A stretch of 64,000 nucleotides of DNA from Epiperipatus broadwayi (Eukaryota > Onychophora > Udeonychophora > Euonychophora > Peripatidae), in contig JAQFVV010013280.1 of assembly GCA_028023455.1 (NCBI GenBank), positions 62,001 through 126,000 on the forward strand. Reading direction: 5' to 3'. The notes under the pieces were generated by a model. That model saw nothing but the letters and a program-made list of their open reading frames with translations. It was not told where the DNA came from and made no database searches. This document shows, piece by piece, positions 17,527-30,050 of the stretch. Within the stretch, counting starts at the first letter, position 1. Every line of letters begins with the position of its first letter. The position numbers and the translations under genes are program-made.

Positions 17527-18120
17527 TTGGGTGTATTAACCTTCCTTATTATCTGCAAAAAATCACAACCCTTGTGTACTTCCATTTCCTTTAATCTCTC
17601 AACTTCAAATACCTGTCCTGTGTTTCCCTCTCTCAGTAATTACACATCTTTCCAAGTGAGAACCTATCTTAGTGCAATATATATATATAAGAATGTGTTT
17701 AATGTTTTATTCTACATTCCAAACAATATTAATAAATTAGTCAATAATTCTAAGGATGTCATACCTGTCAAGCAAAAAAGTAATGTCATATATCAAATTT
17801 TTTGTGATTGTATGCTATCATATATAGGTGAATCTAGGTGCAGTATTGAGAAAAGATTGAAGGAACATGAATTATTATATAAGCGTGTAAAAAATAAAAA
17901 TAATGGTGATTTAATATCTTCTTCAGTTTTCTTTGATCACGAAAAAGCATGTAAATATAAATTTAAATTTAATTTTGAAAATGTGAAAATTCTTCATGAA
18001 GGGAGAAACCATAGTAAAAGAAAAATTAATGGGGCAATTTTTATAAACAGGAATAAAACACATTTAATAAATCAACAAGCTTCTAACATTAAAATACAAG
18101 ATTCGTGGAATTTGAATTGA
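17527..18120 (+). pseudogene. GIY-YIG endonuclease domain, Penelope type, antisense inside the Gypsy element
   Basis: The open frame is 197 codons, but its upstream limit is a TTG and no in-frame ATG precedes the domain, so it looks 5'-truncated. Around codons 60-85 it has the linker seen before the endonuclease in PLEs (lengths of Asn/Lys/Ile, then KDVIPVKQKSNVIYQI). The GIY-YIG core follows: YQIFCDC, LSYIGESRCSIEKRLKEH with the conserved Arg, then a His (FFDHEKAC). The C-terminus is KRKINGAIFINRNKTHLIN, giving the conserved late Glu/Asn region in altered form. It lies 68 bases from the PPT and points against integrase. Either a PLE 3' end landed here, or an accessory gene is carried antisense; a related broken copy outside the element at 51.4 kb favours the former. 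Confidence 0.7.
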
Positions 18121-18655
18121 TGATGTTTACTTCCGCTTTTGGTTTTTGAATTTAATGGCAGTTGAGGCAGGTTAGAAAGTAACCGAAAATACTTCTGCAG
18201 ACTTTAAGATTGTTTGTAATTGTTTACAAACTGTTAAAAATATTATTTCAATTATAATTACAATATTGTTTTTAATTAACAGATATTTTATTTATTTTAT
18301 ATATATATATTTATCTGTCCACCTTTATGGTATGAACCTGACCATTTATGTATCTTTATAACAGATGATACATATATTTGTTCGCTAGTCTCTCTCCTGC
18401 TCTTTTCTAGAGACTTATAAGATTTTGAGGAATATGTGAACTAGAGTATCCATAACAACACATGGATTAACCCAAAAAACATGGGGTTATTTCTAAGTCA
18501 TACCAATATGTCTACTGAAGCATACTCTCATAAATACAATATCTTAATTATTATAAACCTAACAACATTTTTTTTATGTTCTCTCACTTTTTTCTTAACT
18601 TCATTATCATTTCTATGACTAACTATTAGTTGGTGATGAAATTATTTATCTCACA
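18121..18655. other. Non-coding stretch between GIY-YIG ORF and integrase end
   Basis: AT-rich with a TA run near 18300. No frame or element recognised. It probably combines the PLE fragment's 3' untranslated part with Gypsy 3' leader sequence. Confidence 0.4.
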
Positions 18656-19789
18656 TTAATCTATTGACTGTTCAAGATATGGTTTCAATATTTTTGCATT
18701 ATATGTACCTCTAATTTCTTCCTTTCCATCTACCCAAAAAGCATTAGGACCTGCTTGTTTTACAATAGTATAAGGTCCTTCATATTGTAAGTAGAATTTT
18801 TGATACTTATTTTTACAAGGTCTACTTACATGAGGGGTCTTTATTAATACCTTATCACCTACTTTAAACACATATATTTTTCTTTCATTTTTATTTCTTT
18901 GCTTTTCTCTGCTAATCATTCGTTGGTGGGTTTTTGTCTTACCACTTCTGGATTTGAATTCATGTGCAAAGCTGTGGGTGTATATTTTACAAATAGTATT
19001 GGTGTGGGTTTACCAAAATGTAATTCAATGAGTGCAAATCCAGTTGATACATTCACACTCCAATTGATGAAATTTACCACACACTCCATCTGATTTACCC
19101 ATCCCTTATGCTCAACCTCTAGGTATGTCCTGAAAAACCATCCTAATTCTCACATTATGCATTCACAGGGTAAGACTGTGGATTCCTAATGGATGTGAGC
19201 ACATGTTGGAATTGTGATTTCTCCTCCCAATTTTTTTATTCTTTAGATAGGAAAACCATGATCTGTTAAAATTGTTTTTTGCCTCCCTATCCTAATGAAT
19301 TGGAGGGTGTCTAATACCTTGATAGTGTTTCTGGTATTAGCCTGGGGTATCAGATAAGCTGTGATGTATTTGGAGAAGAGATCATAGGCTACCAATAGAT
19401 ATTTTTTATTGGCAGGGGTCCATAATAATTTATTTCCAAGATCTCATTAGGTATTTCTGGTATTATTGATTTAGTCAAATTAGAGTACTTCTAATTACTG
19501 GCTTGGCATGTAGGCACACTATACAATCTCAAAGTGATCTCAAAATGTCTCTATACATAGTGGGCCAGTAAAAGCAGTTTTTAAGAGTATGTTCAGTCTT
19601 ATGGGCACCATAGTGCCCATATAAACAATGAACATACATTATGAGTGGGGTTGTTAATGACTTAGGTATTACTACCCTCCACTTTTCAATGTTTAAGTCT
19701 GGTTTATAAAGCAAGACCTCATTTTTTAGCTTATAATGTATAAGATTTTTCATCCCATGCAGAACTTTCTTTTTCTTTAATGACATCAT
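18656..19789 (-). pseudogene. Gypsy integrase (frameshifted)
   Basis: The N-terminal zinc-binding region is readable at 19529-19789: HCLYGHYGAHKTEHTLKNCF, then YWPTMYRDIL. In minus sense further on, frames give a core region with a YYGPLP-like first motif (the expected Asp before it reads Asn), a TDHG second motif, and a region ending ELHFGKPTP. The C-terminal domain is intact as an 87-aa frame at 18656-18919, with FKVGDKVLIKTP and YLQYEGPYTIV, typical of Gypsy integrase tails. The core has several stops. Integrases insert the cDNA; this one cannot act. Order after RNase H confirms Gypsy rather than Copia. Confidence 0.85.
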
Positions 19790-20455
19790 GATTGGTTTAA
19801 GATTTGGATTGCAGAATTAAATTTCATACAAAGCTTCTAAATCATTCTCTACATTGTTGTCAATCATTAAATTGATGTTAGTAATGTAAGCATTGTCTAC
19901 TGTAAGGTTATTTGTTCAGACCTACATGGGTTTTGACTCAGCACATCTGCTACCACATTCTCGGATCCTTTACAGTACTGTACACTGTAATTGAATTCCT
20001 GTAACAATGAACTCTATCTGAATAGGTGACTGTTAGCCAGGTAGCTGTGATTCAGGAATTCAAGGCTCTTATGGTCTGACCACAATTACCACTGTTCCAA
20101 AAAGCATCTGTCAAAACTTCTAGAAGTCCCACACTATTGCTAAACCTCCTTCTCCATTACCATATAATTGATTTCTTAGACATTTCAGGAGCTGGCTAAT
20201 AAAATAGAGGACACCAGGTTGGCCATCCTCCTGGATTTGAGATAATGTTACCCCCAATCCAAAACCACTACTGTCTGTTTGGACAATGAATGGTTTATTA
20301 AAATCAGAAAAAGCTAACATGGTTTGCTGTAAAAATCCTGTTTTAATCTCTTCAAATGCTTTATATTGCTCCTCAGTCCTTTTCCATCTTTCCTCTTTCC
20401 TGATTAATTTCAGCAACAGTTCCATACAGTCTGATAATTTGATTATAAGTTGCAC
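19790..20455 (-). pseudogene. Gypsy RNase H domain and connection
   Basis: The frame 20120-20455 holds the RT thumb/connection followed by the RNase H start: FSDFNKPFIVQTDSSGFGLG with the TDSS catalytic Asp, then FISQLL. The downstream part (19790-20119) has the expected continuation in broken frames. RNase H degrades the RNA strand during reverse transcription. Confidence 0.8.
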
Positions 20456-21309
20456 AGCCCTAAAAATGACCGGATTTGCTTTCTATTTGTGGGTTTTGAA
20501 AAGTTCTGTATAGCACTTATTCTGACAGGATTGATCCCATTGCATCCAATGATTTGACAAAGGAAGACCACTTCACTACATGCTAATGTGCTCTTTTTGA
20601 AGTTGATCTTAATTCCCTTGTTATAGAATTCTTTGAAAAAGAAATGTAGGTGTTTAAGATGTTCTTCAATGGTGGCTAATGCAATGATAACATCATCCAC
20701 ATAAATGAATATGATCTGTTTGACCTCAGGCGATAGGGTTTGATCCAGGCATTGGATTAAACCAGCACCTCTATTGATCAATCTAAATGGCATCCTATTA
20801 AAATGGTACATAAAATCCTTTTATCAGAAGGTGGTATATTGGTGATCATCTGGATTGAGCTCGATCTGCCAATAACTGGAGGTTAGATTGAAAATAGAAA
20901 ACACTTTCTTATTTTCAAACTTTATGAATAAATTGTGGATGGGTGATGGAATGTTCTGGTTAGGAACCATAATTTTGTTTAGTTGATGAGCATCGAAACA
21001 AAATCTCATCAACCCATCTTTCTTCTTCACCATTACTACTGGATTACAGTAAGGTGAAGAACATTTGGAAATAATCCCCCAATCTAGCATTTTATTAAGG
21101 TGCCTAGATATCTCTTCATGATACTGGTATGGAATAGGGTACGACTTGGATTGAAATGGTTGAACATGAATTAGTTTTATTCTCTGCTGGAAACCCTCTA
21201 TTATACCTGGTATTTCAGAGAAATTAGGGCCACATTCAATGAGAATAGATCGTAATTTTTCTTTCTCATTGCTTCCAAGTAAATTGGACTCTGCAATTTT
21301 TACTCTCAA
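20443..21309 (-). pseudogene. Gypsy reverse transcriptase
   Basis: Two overlapping frames (20824-21309 and 20443-20811) cover most of the RT. Motifs in order: MLDWGIISKCSSPYCNPVV, VKKKDGLMRFCFDAHQLN, FSIFNLTSSYWQI (the usual Asp of FDL is Asn here), RMPFRLINRGAG, and IFIYVDDVIIA with both catalytic Asp residues. QIRSFLGLCNL follows. A one-frame break lies near 20.82 kb. The mutated first Asp plus the frameshift make it inactive. Confidence 0.88.
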
Positions 21310-21358
21310 TCAATGCATCTGGGATCATAGATATCATGCAATCAACCTCAGGTAGGTC

Positions 21359-22082
21359 CTATCTTGGGCACAATGTCATTTCCAAAATCTCACCATTTAC
21401 CCTAACTACTTTGTCAGAGAAATCAATAACATAAAGGTTCATGTGGAGAAAGTCTGTTCCTAGCATCACCTCATGTATCAAGCCATTCAGGATAAAGAAA
21501 ACATGAAAGAGTGTTGTTTGGCTGATCTTGATTTGGACCCAGATTTGTTTTTGCATCAGTTTGGCTTTTCTATTATTAGCCATGGTAACTTGGAATTAAC
21601 TTCAGTGACAGGGTCTTGATGTTGGGATTACAGGTCAGAGCTTTGCTGTAAAATGCATCTGACACCACTGATATCTGGCTGCCAGAGTCTAACAATGCCT
21701 TAACGGGCAAATCCTCAAACAGCATCTCTATCATGGGGCAGCATTGCACTGCATAATTGGGTGTTCTATCTTCCCATGAACACATTAGATTAGTGATTTC
21801 CCAGTCCTTTGTTTGCCTTGTGTTCCTCACTGTTTTTCCGGTTTCTTGAGGTGGGGAACATAACCTCAAGTCCCCTTTAGTTTGGTTTCTTTTTAATTTG
21901 AGTGAGTAATTACTACACCCCGGTTTATTATATTTTTCTGGGATGTCAATAAGGTTTATTTTAGCTCTGTCATCCCTTGTCTGATTCTGGTTAGGTAATT
22001 GAGGGTGTGAGAGAAGTTGTTGTGGTGATTTATTCTTCCAGTGATTGGGGTTATTATTATTTTTCCTCCTTTTATAATACAT
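21359..22082 (-). pseudogene. Gypsy protease region
   Basis: Minus-strand frames 21576-22082 and 21359-21583 overlap by 8 bases. The first is basic and Asn/Lys-rich at its start (gag C-terminus/nucleocapsid-like, no CCHC box seen) and ends with the aspartic protease active site: VKALLDSGSQISVVSD. The second continues with FHVFFILNGLIHEVMLGTDF, the second half of the retropepsin fold (MLGTDF motif). A frameshift separates them. The protease would cleave the polyprotein. Confidence 0.8.
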
Positions 22083-24150
22083 AGCATTTACAGTAGGGTC
22101 CTCCTTTCTCTTTTCCAGAACACGATAAGATATGCTGCTGTTGTTTATATCAATATTATTTAACAGTTCTCCTATTTGCTTGATGCTTCATGCAAAGGGA
22201 CTGTTCTGTCTTTAAGGGTATTTCTCCTAATGATTCGGATGATTTCATCCTCAGTCAAATGGTATGTGTTTAGGGTCCACAGTTTAAATACTTGATGTCA
22301 GAAGAATTGTGTTAATGTTTTCCATGGTGTCTATACTTTTCCTGGAACAGCAGATATAGTAATGCTTCCTGTTTATCCTGTTCCAAAAGCATTCATCAAA
22401 GGTAGATGGGATTTGCAACAAGGACTCTTACTGCACTAGGGCATCTTATTGTAGATGGCTGTAAGCAATGATGATTTTCTCCCCCTCTGTCAGGTTTGGA
22501 TTAATTGGACTTTTGTCAATTTTAAGCTCCTTGTGTGTTCTATGGGGGCTTCAGTGGCCAATCCTTTGAAAATCTTAAGTTTCACAAACTGATTAATCAT
22601 GCTAACCTGCATCAAGTGGCCATGTGATTTATTTGGTTCAGCAGGCTTCACATGAGGTGTTAACTGTGGCACATCCATGTTGCACATGCTCGGGTTAGTC
22701 TCACCATTGTCACTGTGAAAAAGATAATCTTCTATCCCTTGTGTCATCTGGCATGCAGCAGTAGTTTTCAAACCTGGTTCATGTTTCTGAATGAGATCCT
22801 TGCTAGAAGTCTCCCAGTGAACCTCTGCTTCATCCCTTTTATCTCATCTGTTCTGTGTCCTCAGTTTTACCTCATTGTTTTGCATTTTTATCCTCTAAAT
22901 ATTTTGTGAGACTCATAATTCAATTCCTTCCAGTGTTTGGTTAAGAGCTTCACCTAAATTTTTTAGGTCACAGCTTAAAGTTTCTGTAGATTTACTATGT
23001 CTCTCTATAGTTTCACCATGTGTTTCTAAAATTTTATTACATGCTTCCATTGCTGTGTTTTGTTTGATTGTGAACAGGTCTAAAATTTTATGGGTAACCT
23101 TCATTTCTTTATGCATTTCATATGCATGCTTTCTTTGACTCTCATGGATCTGTTTTTGAAAGACTCTTGAATTTGACATACCTCTTGGTATTTAACCATT
23201 AATTGACTGGTGACACAATGTTTAAACTTTTCCAAATGTTGTCTACATTACGTATCTTACTCCTTCACTTCTTTCCCCATTTTCTTTATCTCTTGTTTTA
23301 GGTCAACATTACTCTTCTGAACACTTATCAAACATGTAGACAGTTGTTTCATTTCTTGTGATAATTTTGTTTCTACATCTTTAATTTCTTCACTTAAGAT
23401 TGTCTGCATAACATTCACACTCTCCTTCATCCCTATGTCCATCTTTAATTCCATATTAGCAACATCAGTCTTGGGTGCCATATCTCCCATTCTAACTTGT
23501 ATGCTATCTATATTAATTTTTATCTTCTCTACTTTCTCTTTTGTAACCATACTAACCTTCAACTGGTTCACACTTTCACTCATACCCTTCATATCAAATT
23601 TCATATTTTCCATTTTAGACTTCATATCATCACTATCAGCCTTCATATCAAGCTTCATATTCTCCATTGAAGCCTTCATATCATCACTATCATCATTCAT
23701 ATCAACCTTCACATTCTCCATTTTAGGCTTCATATCATCACTATCAGCCTTCATATCAAACTTCATATTTTTCATTCCAGACTTCATACTTTTCATATTT
23801 GTGTCCATATTACTCATCTTAAACATAATCACTTGTAACATTTCGGTCATGGACATTCTTCCTTCTATAGGCTGAACAACTTCAATTCAAGATGACTGAA
23901 CTATTTCAACAATAGTTTCTTGGGCCTCAATGGTCATTTCATCATCTTGACATATTTCTGGGAAGTGGCCACCTTCAGCTACAGACCCTCCAGATGCTTG
24001 ACTAGGCAAAGACCCTCCCTCATGGCTAAACCCATCTCCCCCTATCCTAACATCACTAACTTCACTTTTCTCCACATCAATATCACTTATTTCTCCTTGA
24101 CACACTTTGGTCTCTATACTCAATAACTTTTTTCTATTTCTTAATAGCAT
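22083..24150 (-). pseudogene. Gypsy gag with 18-residue coiled-coil repeats
   Basis: Fragments in order on the minus strand: 23887-24150 (starts MLLRNRKKLLS, acidic and Gly-rich), 23257-23856 (Met/Lys coiled coil), 22913-23179 (His/Lys/Glu helix) and 22490-22771 (contains FVKLKIFKGLATEAP). Further on, a broken frame gives YHLTEDEIIRIIRRNTLKD, which looks capsid-like. The 23257-23856 frame has three near-identical 18-aa units (ADSDDMKxxMENxKxDMK). No zinc knuckle is visible. Gag would form the particle; here it is broken in at least four places. Confidence 0.7.
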
Positions 24151-24623
24151 TAATTATTTTAAACAACTCTTACTTATAAAAAATATTATAATAGATAATT
24201 GTCTCAGGGTTTTTCATTTTTTCCAACTATACCATATGCAATTTTAACGTCTATATCAAATTTTTATTTGAATTTGACTGTCTACATTTAGATTAGTTTT
24301 TACATTACCTGATTCCTCTACTTTAATGCCAACTTACTCTTTATTTAATTGTTTTACAAGTCTCTGTTTATTTATCCCACATTCATTCTCTATATGCATT
24401 TTTTTACTAATTTTTAATTTTAGGCATTTTATGTTTTCATTTAATATTTAAGTATACTATTTTTTTGTTGTAGGAATATGTACAATAGTGGTTTAGTATT
24501 AATTGAACTTGTATACAAATGGTAAGTTTAAAATTATTCAACCCAAAAAATTTTTTTTTTTAAATTTCTGTCAAATGGCTAAACCTCCCTTGCAACTATA
24601 ATATCTTCATGTCTAAACGTTTT

Positions 24624-24631
24624 GGGCGCCA
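24624..24631 (-). other. Second TGGCGCCC, PBS-like duplicate
   Basis: In minus sense TACATCTGGCGCCCAAAACG, about 40 bases inside the PBS, which itself reads TACATCTGGTGCC. The TACATCTGGYGCC block is therefore present twice, and this internal copy keeps the better match to the tRNA-Lys-type PBS. Confidence 0.5.
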
Positions 24632-24648
24632 GATGTATCTGTTTCTAT

Positions 24649-24670
24649 GGCCCCAAAATTGATGGCACCA
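24649..24670 (-). other. Primer-binding site of the Gypsy element
   Basis: In minus sense TGGTGCC... followed by ...TTTTGGGGCC, starting two bases after the LTR terminus CATTACA. The TGG(C/T)GCC start and GGGGCC end resemble the tRNA-Lys PBS of Osvaldo-like Gypsy elements. Confidence 0.65.
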
Positions 24671-25979
24671 GATGTAATGGTAGGGTTGGATATACCTGGA
24701 TGCTCCAGTCTGCAAATACAATTGGACACACTTATCAACTTCAATAATCAGCTGGTTTGTTCATAATGTATAATCAACTTACATCAAATCTAAAATTGCT
24801 GGTACACTTATCTGCCATATCCTAAAGTTGATAGTGCCAAATGCAACAGTCGGGTCCATCTACATAAATAAGAGAAAGCAAGCATGCTCGCATTTAACTA
24901 CTGTTGGACCTAGGGTCTTCATGTATGATGCTAAAGATAAAACAATGATATACCTGACTCATGATTACATCTATCTATAATAGACTAGCCTAAGCATTAA
25001 CTATCAAATCTATATGTAATTCAAATCAGTTCATCTCACATCTCACCACTCTTTTTTAAAACTGTTGCCTCAGATATTCGAACTCAGGAAGAATTCGCAT
25101 TTGACTGTCTCTTACCAGGTAAGTATTTATGCAAACTATTAATCAATGACACAAGTAATACATATCCATCTACTAGAAAGAAATAACCTCTATTTAACAA
25201 TGTTCTCACACCCCTATCAAACAATAATGTGGGTGTGTGCATGTGTAAAATATAGACTATAAGATATAATGTAAATGTTGGACTAAATGTAAATGCTGGA
25301 TCAACAAAACTACAGTGATCTTGTTAATTAACAAAACTTCATAATATTTATTTGCAAAACAATAAAATATGTTTTTACAAAACAATAAAATATATTTAAA
25401 CATAAAATGAATTCCCAAACAATTTAGAATAAAAAAAATTTGAATAAAGAAAAATATTTAAAAATGCCCACACATTACTTGAAAATCTCCCTACAAGTAC
25501 TTACAGTTTTATGTCTATGATAATAATAATAAAAAATGATTAATTAAAAGTTGCTAACTCCAAATAAATTTAACTGCAACCTCAGATATAGTATGTAATT
25601 TTTTTATTGTGGAAATGAATAATAATAAAACCACACAGAATATGATAGAAAATGATAAAGAATACTATTTTAAAAGTGTTAATCATGTACTCATTATATC
25701 TTAAGAAATATTATTAGTAACATGTATATAATAAATAGTCATGTCATGTGGCAGCATAGTTTATATCAGTGGCTTAAAAAATGAAAACTCTTACCATTAA
25801 ATATCCTAGTGGAGCACTTAATTTTTTGTGCATATTTCAATCCCAAATCTTTTGGTAGAAAATAAATCAACTAAATTTTATTTTTAAAAAAATAAAAAAA
25901 ATAGACTTTTCAACTTTCCCCCTTCTCTACTCTCTTGATATTTTCATATATTGGACTGTCCCTGTAGAATTAGAAATAA

Positions 25980-25987
25980 CATTTTTC
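25980..25987. repeat. 8-bp TSD of the 11.8 kb inverted-repeat element, left
   Basis: CATTTTTC. The partner CATTTTCC is at 37815-37822. The uninterrupted LTR copy shows a single CATTTTTC at 3826-3833 followed by AAATATAAG, which confirms the insertion point. Confidence 0.85.
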
Positions 25988-27179
25988 AGTACTGGTGGTG
26001 ATAGTGTACTGCCACTACTAGAGATGTCATTTCTGCTTAAACATGCAGTAATATCCACAGTAGGGGCCTAAAAGCAGCAATGCTTGTTCCAGCCACTAGG
26101 TGGCGCTGTTCACCATGCGTAAGCACAAGAACATTCCACAAGCTAGCTGGCACCAAAGCTTCCCAATTGGTGGTGCTGGTTGCCATGCATTAACCCATTT
26201 AATTTATGTTGTCTGCTACCAGCAACTACCAAGATTCTAGCCCACTATGCAGCGCTGTTTTGTCACACTATGCATTGAGAAACTGTGCTCTCTAACCACA
26301 ATATTATTGCAAGGTTAACATCTATGCACATATTACTTAAAAGATAGATAGCATATTATATAAAGGTGCCAATAATGTACAAGCCACATCTATTTAAATC
26401 TGCATTGGTTATTAATATTGTTACATGCAATTTCATCATGTCATAAATCCATTTATTTTACATTCATTCTTTTTAAACATCGATTTTTTTTCTAATTATT
26501 TTTTCTAAAAATGATTTTTTAAAAAAAAATCAAAATATGACCACAACTATTTAAATCTGCTTCAACACCTTAACATTCAAATTTCACCTGATAAATCAAT
26601 GTATTATTAAATTAATTTCTTTTTTAGAATCGATCTTTTTTAAAAAATTACATCTCTAAAAATAATTTAAAAATAAAAAAAGTAATTTTTACAGTACTCT
26701 AATCATTAATCAAAATAAATAATAGTTTATTAGTTGATATTGTGAAATTGGTAAATATTCATCTGTCTCTTTTGGGTCATATGTATTAAAGTTTGTCTAT
26801 TTAGAAATTCATTTATAGATTCTTTAAACCATCTAGCTACTCGCAAACATTCTATTAAAAAATCTGTAGAGATTATAACCAGCAAATAAATTCAAGTATA
26901 ATTATTGTTAATTCTTTTAAGTTTGCCACTGTTTTCTGTTTGATCACAATCCTGTAAGTTAATAATTGTGGAAATCTACCGAAAAATGCTATAATACATC
27001 ATGAGAATTCTAGAGATATCATTCAAGTATAATTTCAAGTCACTACGAATATTTAATGAACTGTCATTTTAGTAATGGTTATTAGAATTTGTTATAATCA
27101 TAATCTAAGATTGATCTTATAATATCAGAGGGGAAAAAGAATGAACTTGACTTATGTAGACTGCTGGAAGTGATGAAGA
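25988..27179 (+). repeat. Left arm, LINE-free part
   Basis: Inverted copy of about 36540-37814. The first 300 bases contain three degenerate modules of GGTGGCGCTG...CCATGC type (near 26100, 26170 and 26250). The rest is AT-rich without frames. Confidence 0.8.
26093..26106 (+). promoter_or_regulatory. CTCF-consensus-like motif
   Basis: CCACTAGGTGGCGC fits the known core CCASYAGRKGGCRS at every position. It has a mirrored counterpart in the other arm at 37696-37709. Binding is inference. Confidence 0.4.
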
Positions 27180-29940
27180 GAGAAATATATGATCATTTAA
27201 TGAAGCTGAGAAATTGTCAACAATACAATCTATCATCACCATTGTCATCATCAACCATTATCAATCCATGGCAGGATGGAGGTCTCTCCAAGATTAACCC
27301 ATCTCTGATCTTTTGCTTCTCTTCTCCACATCACCCCTGCACACTTTCTTATTTCATCCATCCATCTCACATATGTTCTCTTTCTGGTTTTTTTTACAAT
27401 CTCTTGGAATCCAGTTTAAAATTTCAATTGCCTATCTATTATCATCCCTTTTAGCAATATGTCCAGCCCAACTCCACTTCAATGTTTTAATTTTTTTGAT
27501 GAGTTCAATAACACCTTTTTGTTCTCTTACCCATACATTGCATTTTCAATCTCTTCTTGTTACTCCCAACATACATCTCTCCATACTTCTTTGAGTGGTC
27601 TGAAGTCTCTGTATTGCTTTTCTATTAAGTGTCCAAGTCTCAGATTCATAAGTAAGAACTGGTAAAATACATTTGTTAAAAACCTTCCATTTCAAACACT
27701 GAGGCATATTTCCTTTTAGTATCAAGTTATTTCTTCCAAAAGAACTTCAACCAAGTTTAATTCTATGATTAATTTCATCCATTATGTTTCCATCTGTATT
27801 AATAATCTGACCAAGGTATTTGTAACTGTTAACTTCTTCTGATTAACCATAATCAATCTTTATTTTCATATTTTGAGCAAATTGATTAAACATTACTTTA
27901 GTCTTTTCAACATTTATCTTTAGTCCTACTTTTCTACTTTCATCTGATAACTCATGCAACTTTCCCGACAGCGCTGAAGCATTAAAGTGCAAACAACAAC
28001 TACATCATCTGCGAAATCTAAATGTCTTAAATATTACTCATTTACATTTTAATCCACAAAATACTTCTTGCAGCACTGCTGTAAAAAGTTTTGGAGATAT
28101 GGAGTCACCCTGTCTCAATGTTGACTTTACTTGTATCATTATGTAATCTAATTGTTGCTGAAATATTCTTTAAAATATGACAATATCATGGATCTATACC
28201 TGATGATTTAAACCTTTAATCACTGGGAAAATGTTTATAGAATCAAAATGTCTTTTCATAACCTACAACATCTCTCAATACCTGGATATGATCTACTGTA
28301 CTAAAACCATTTTTAAATCCAGCTTGTTCGCTTGGTTGGTGGAAATACAATATTCTCTGTAGAGGAGTTGTAATTATCATGGTAAAATTTTTGTTAAATC
28401 AAAGTTTGCTATAAATGAGTTGTAATTACTTTGATAAAGATTTTGTATAAAACTGGTAAAAGATTGGAAATCTGTATTTTCTAATATTTCCTTCTGTGCT
28501 AATATTTTCTTTATTACTTTTTCAAAATATCATTATTATTATCAAATTTTTCCAACCATTTGATACATCCTTTATTATTTAGACATTTAATATATAATTT
28601 TGCTAATATTTTGTTTTTATTTTTTCATCTCATTCTAAGATATCACTTATTATTCCATCATTTTAAGGAGCCTTTCATTTCTTCATACATATCACGGGCA
28701 ATTCAGAAGATTAAGTAACTGTAATAGATACTTTATTTTTTTGTTTTTATTACTACATAATTCTTTATAAATGTCTTTCTCACATTCCATCATGTCTGTC
28801 ATCTTTCTTTTTAGTAATAGTTCTATTTTTTTCTTTTTATTGTTGAAACATCTTTCTTTCAAATAACAAGACGTTTTCCACTTTTGAGATTTCTATTTTC
28901 TTTCATAGATTTTCTTGCCAATTCAAAATTATCTTATTATGTAATTAATTATTTTTATGCCATTTACAAAACTGTAAATACTCAATTTCTTTAATGGATT
29001 ATTTTTAAAATTTTCATATTTTTTATATTTTAATACATTATTTTATCTCAGTAGAAAATTTATTGATCAATTGTTGCTTTTTTATACCAGCTATCTTTCT
29101 TGCAGTTCTTAATAGTGTACCAGTTATCTTCATATTAATTTTATTCATTTCTGAACAATGTTTAAAATCTGTTAATATTTTAAAACAATTTTACAAGTTC
29201 CAATTCACGTTCATTAAATTGTTTTATAAAATGAATATATTAACAATTGATAATACTATATTGCTTAATACTTTTTCCTTTACATTTATATTAACATGTA
29301 ACTGACATCTTACTAACTAATGATCACTGCCTATGTTCAGTCTATTAAAAATATTACAGTCTTGAAATACATATTTTTTCATTAGTCAAAATATAATTCA
29401 ATTCTGCTGCACCTTCATATGGATGCTTCCATGTCTTTCATTTTAGAGACATATACCAATTTTAGCATTAAAGTTTTTAAGATATTGTTTAGTCTAATTA
29501 AAAGAATTTTGTACATTCATATAAAAATTCTCTATTTTTTCATCACAGTAAAAAGTTGTTGAAGAATGAAACTGAATTATCTGCATTTGTTATTTTGCAT
29601 TAAGTTGAAAAATTAATATTACCAAACCACCTGATGTAGCACTAAAATCCACAATGTTATTCTTTGACTTTTTATTTGAAAAGAATGTCATTTTACTTAT
29701 GCTTTTAATATTTGTTTCTTTGTTGTAAAAAATGTATCTACTTTTTAAATCAATAGACTTTTTTCATTTAACTTCATAAACTTCAAAATTATGTGGTTTA
29801 ATTTTAATCTGTTCTTCCAATCTGTGAAATATTTTATAGCTTTAAAATAATCCAAAGTAATTAAAGGTCATCACTAAATGGTGGCCTAGGTCCATAATCA
29901 GGTGGTTCTTAATACAGTTCTCCTTTAGGGAGCTAACTGC
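27180..29940 (-). pseudogene. RTE-type LINE copy A
   Basis: Minus-strand copy. Its reverse complement matches copy C (33640-36530) from the endonuclease start to the 3' trinucleotide tail, with many substitutions and indels. It lacks ~45 bases in the RT (the segment matching ~35428-35472 of copy C) and another ~12 bases nearby, and shares both losses with copy B. RTE LINEs encode an APE-type endonuclease and RT for target-primed insertion. No long frame survives. Confidence 0.8.
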
Positions 29941-30050
29941 TGCCTTGGCTGGAAACTTTACAATTTCCTATAAATAAGAGCCATAATTAGTTTTGTTTAT
30001 CGTGACTGTAAATATCTATAAAAAAGCTTGCTCACAAACATGTTCAAAAA

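Noticed and set aside
23435-23875. 146-codon plus-strand frame rich in Ile, Ser and Phe
   Set aside because: Shadow of the gag coiled-coil frame on the opposite strand; its repeats mirror the 18-aa units.
29063-29305. Hydrophobic frame in RTE copy A, mirrored by 30861-31190
   Set aside because: Antisense shadow of the LINE linker. Both frames exist because copies A and B are inverted repeats.
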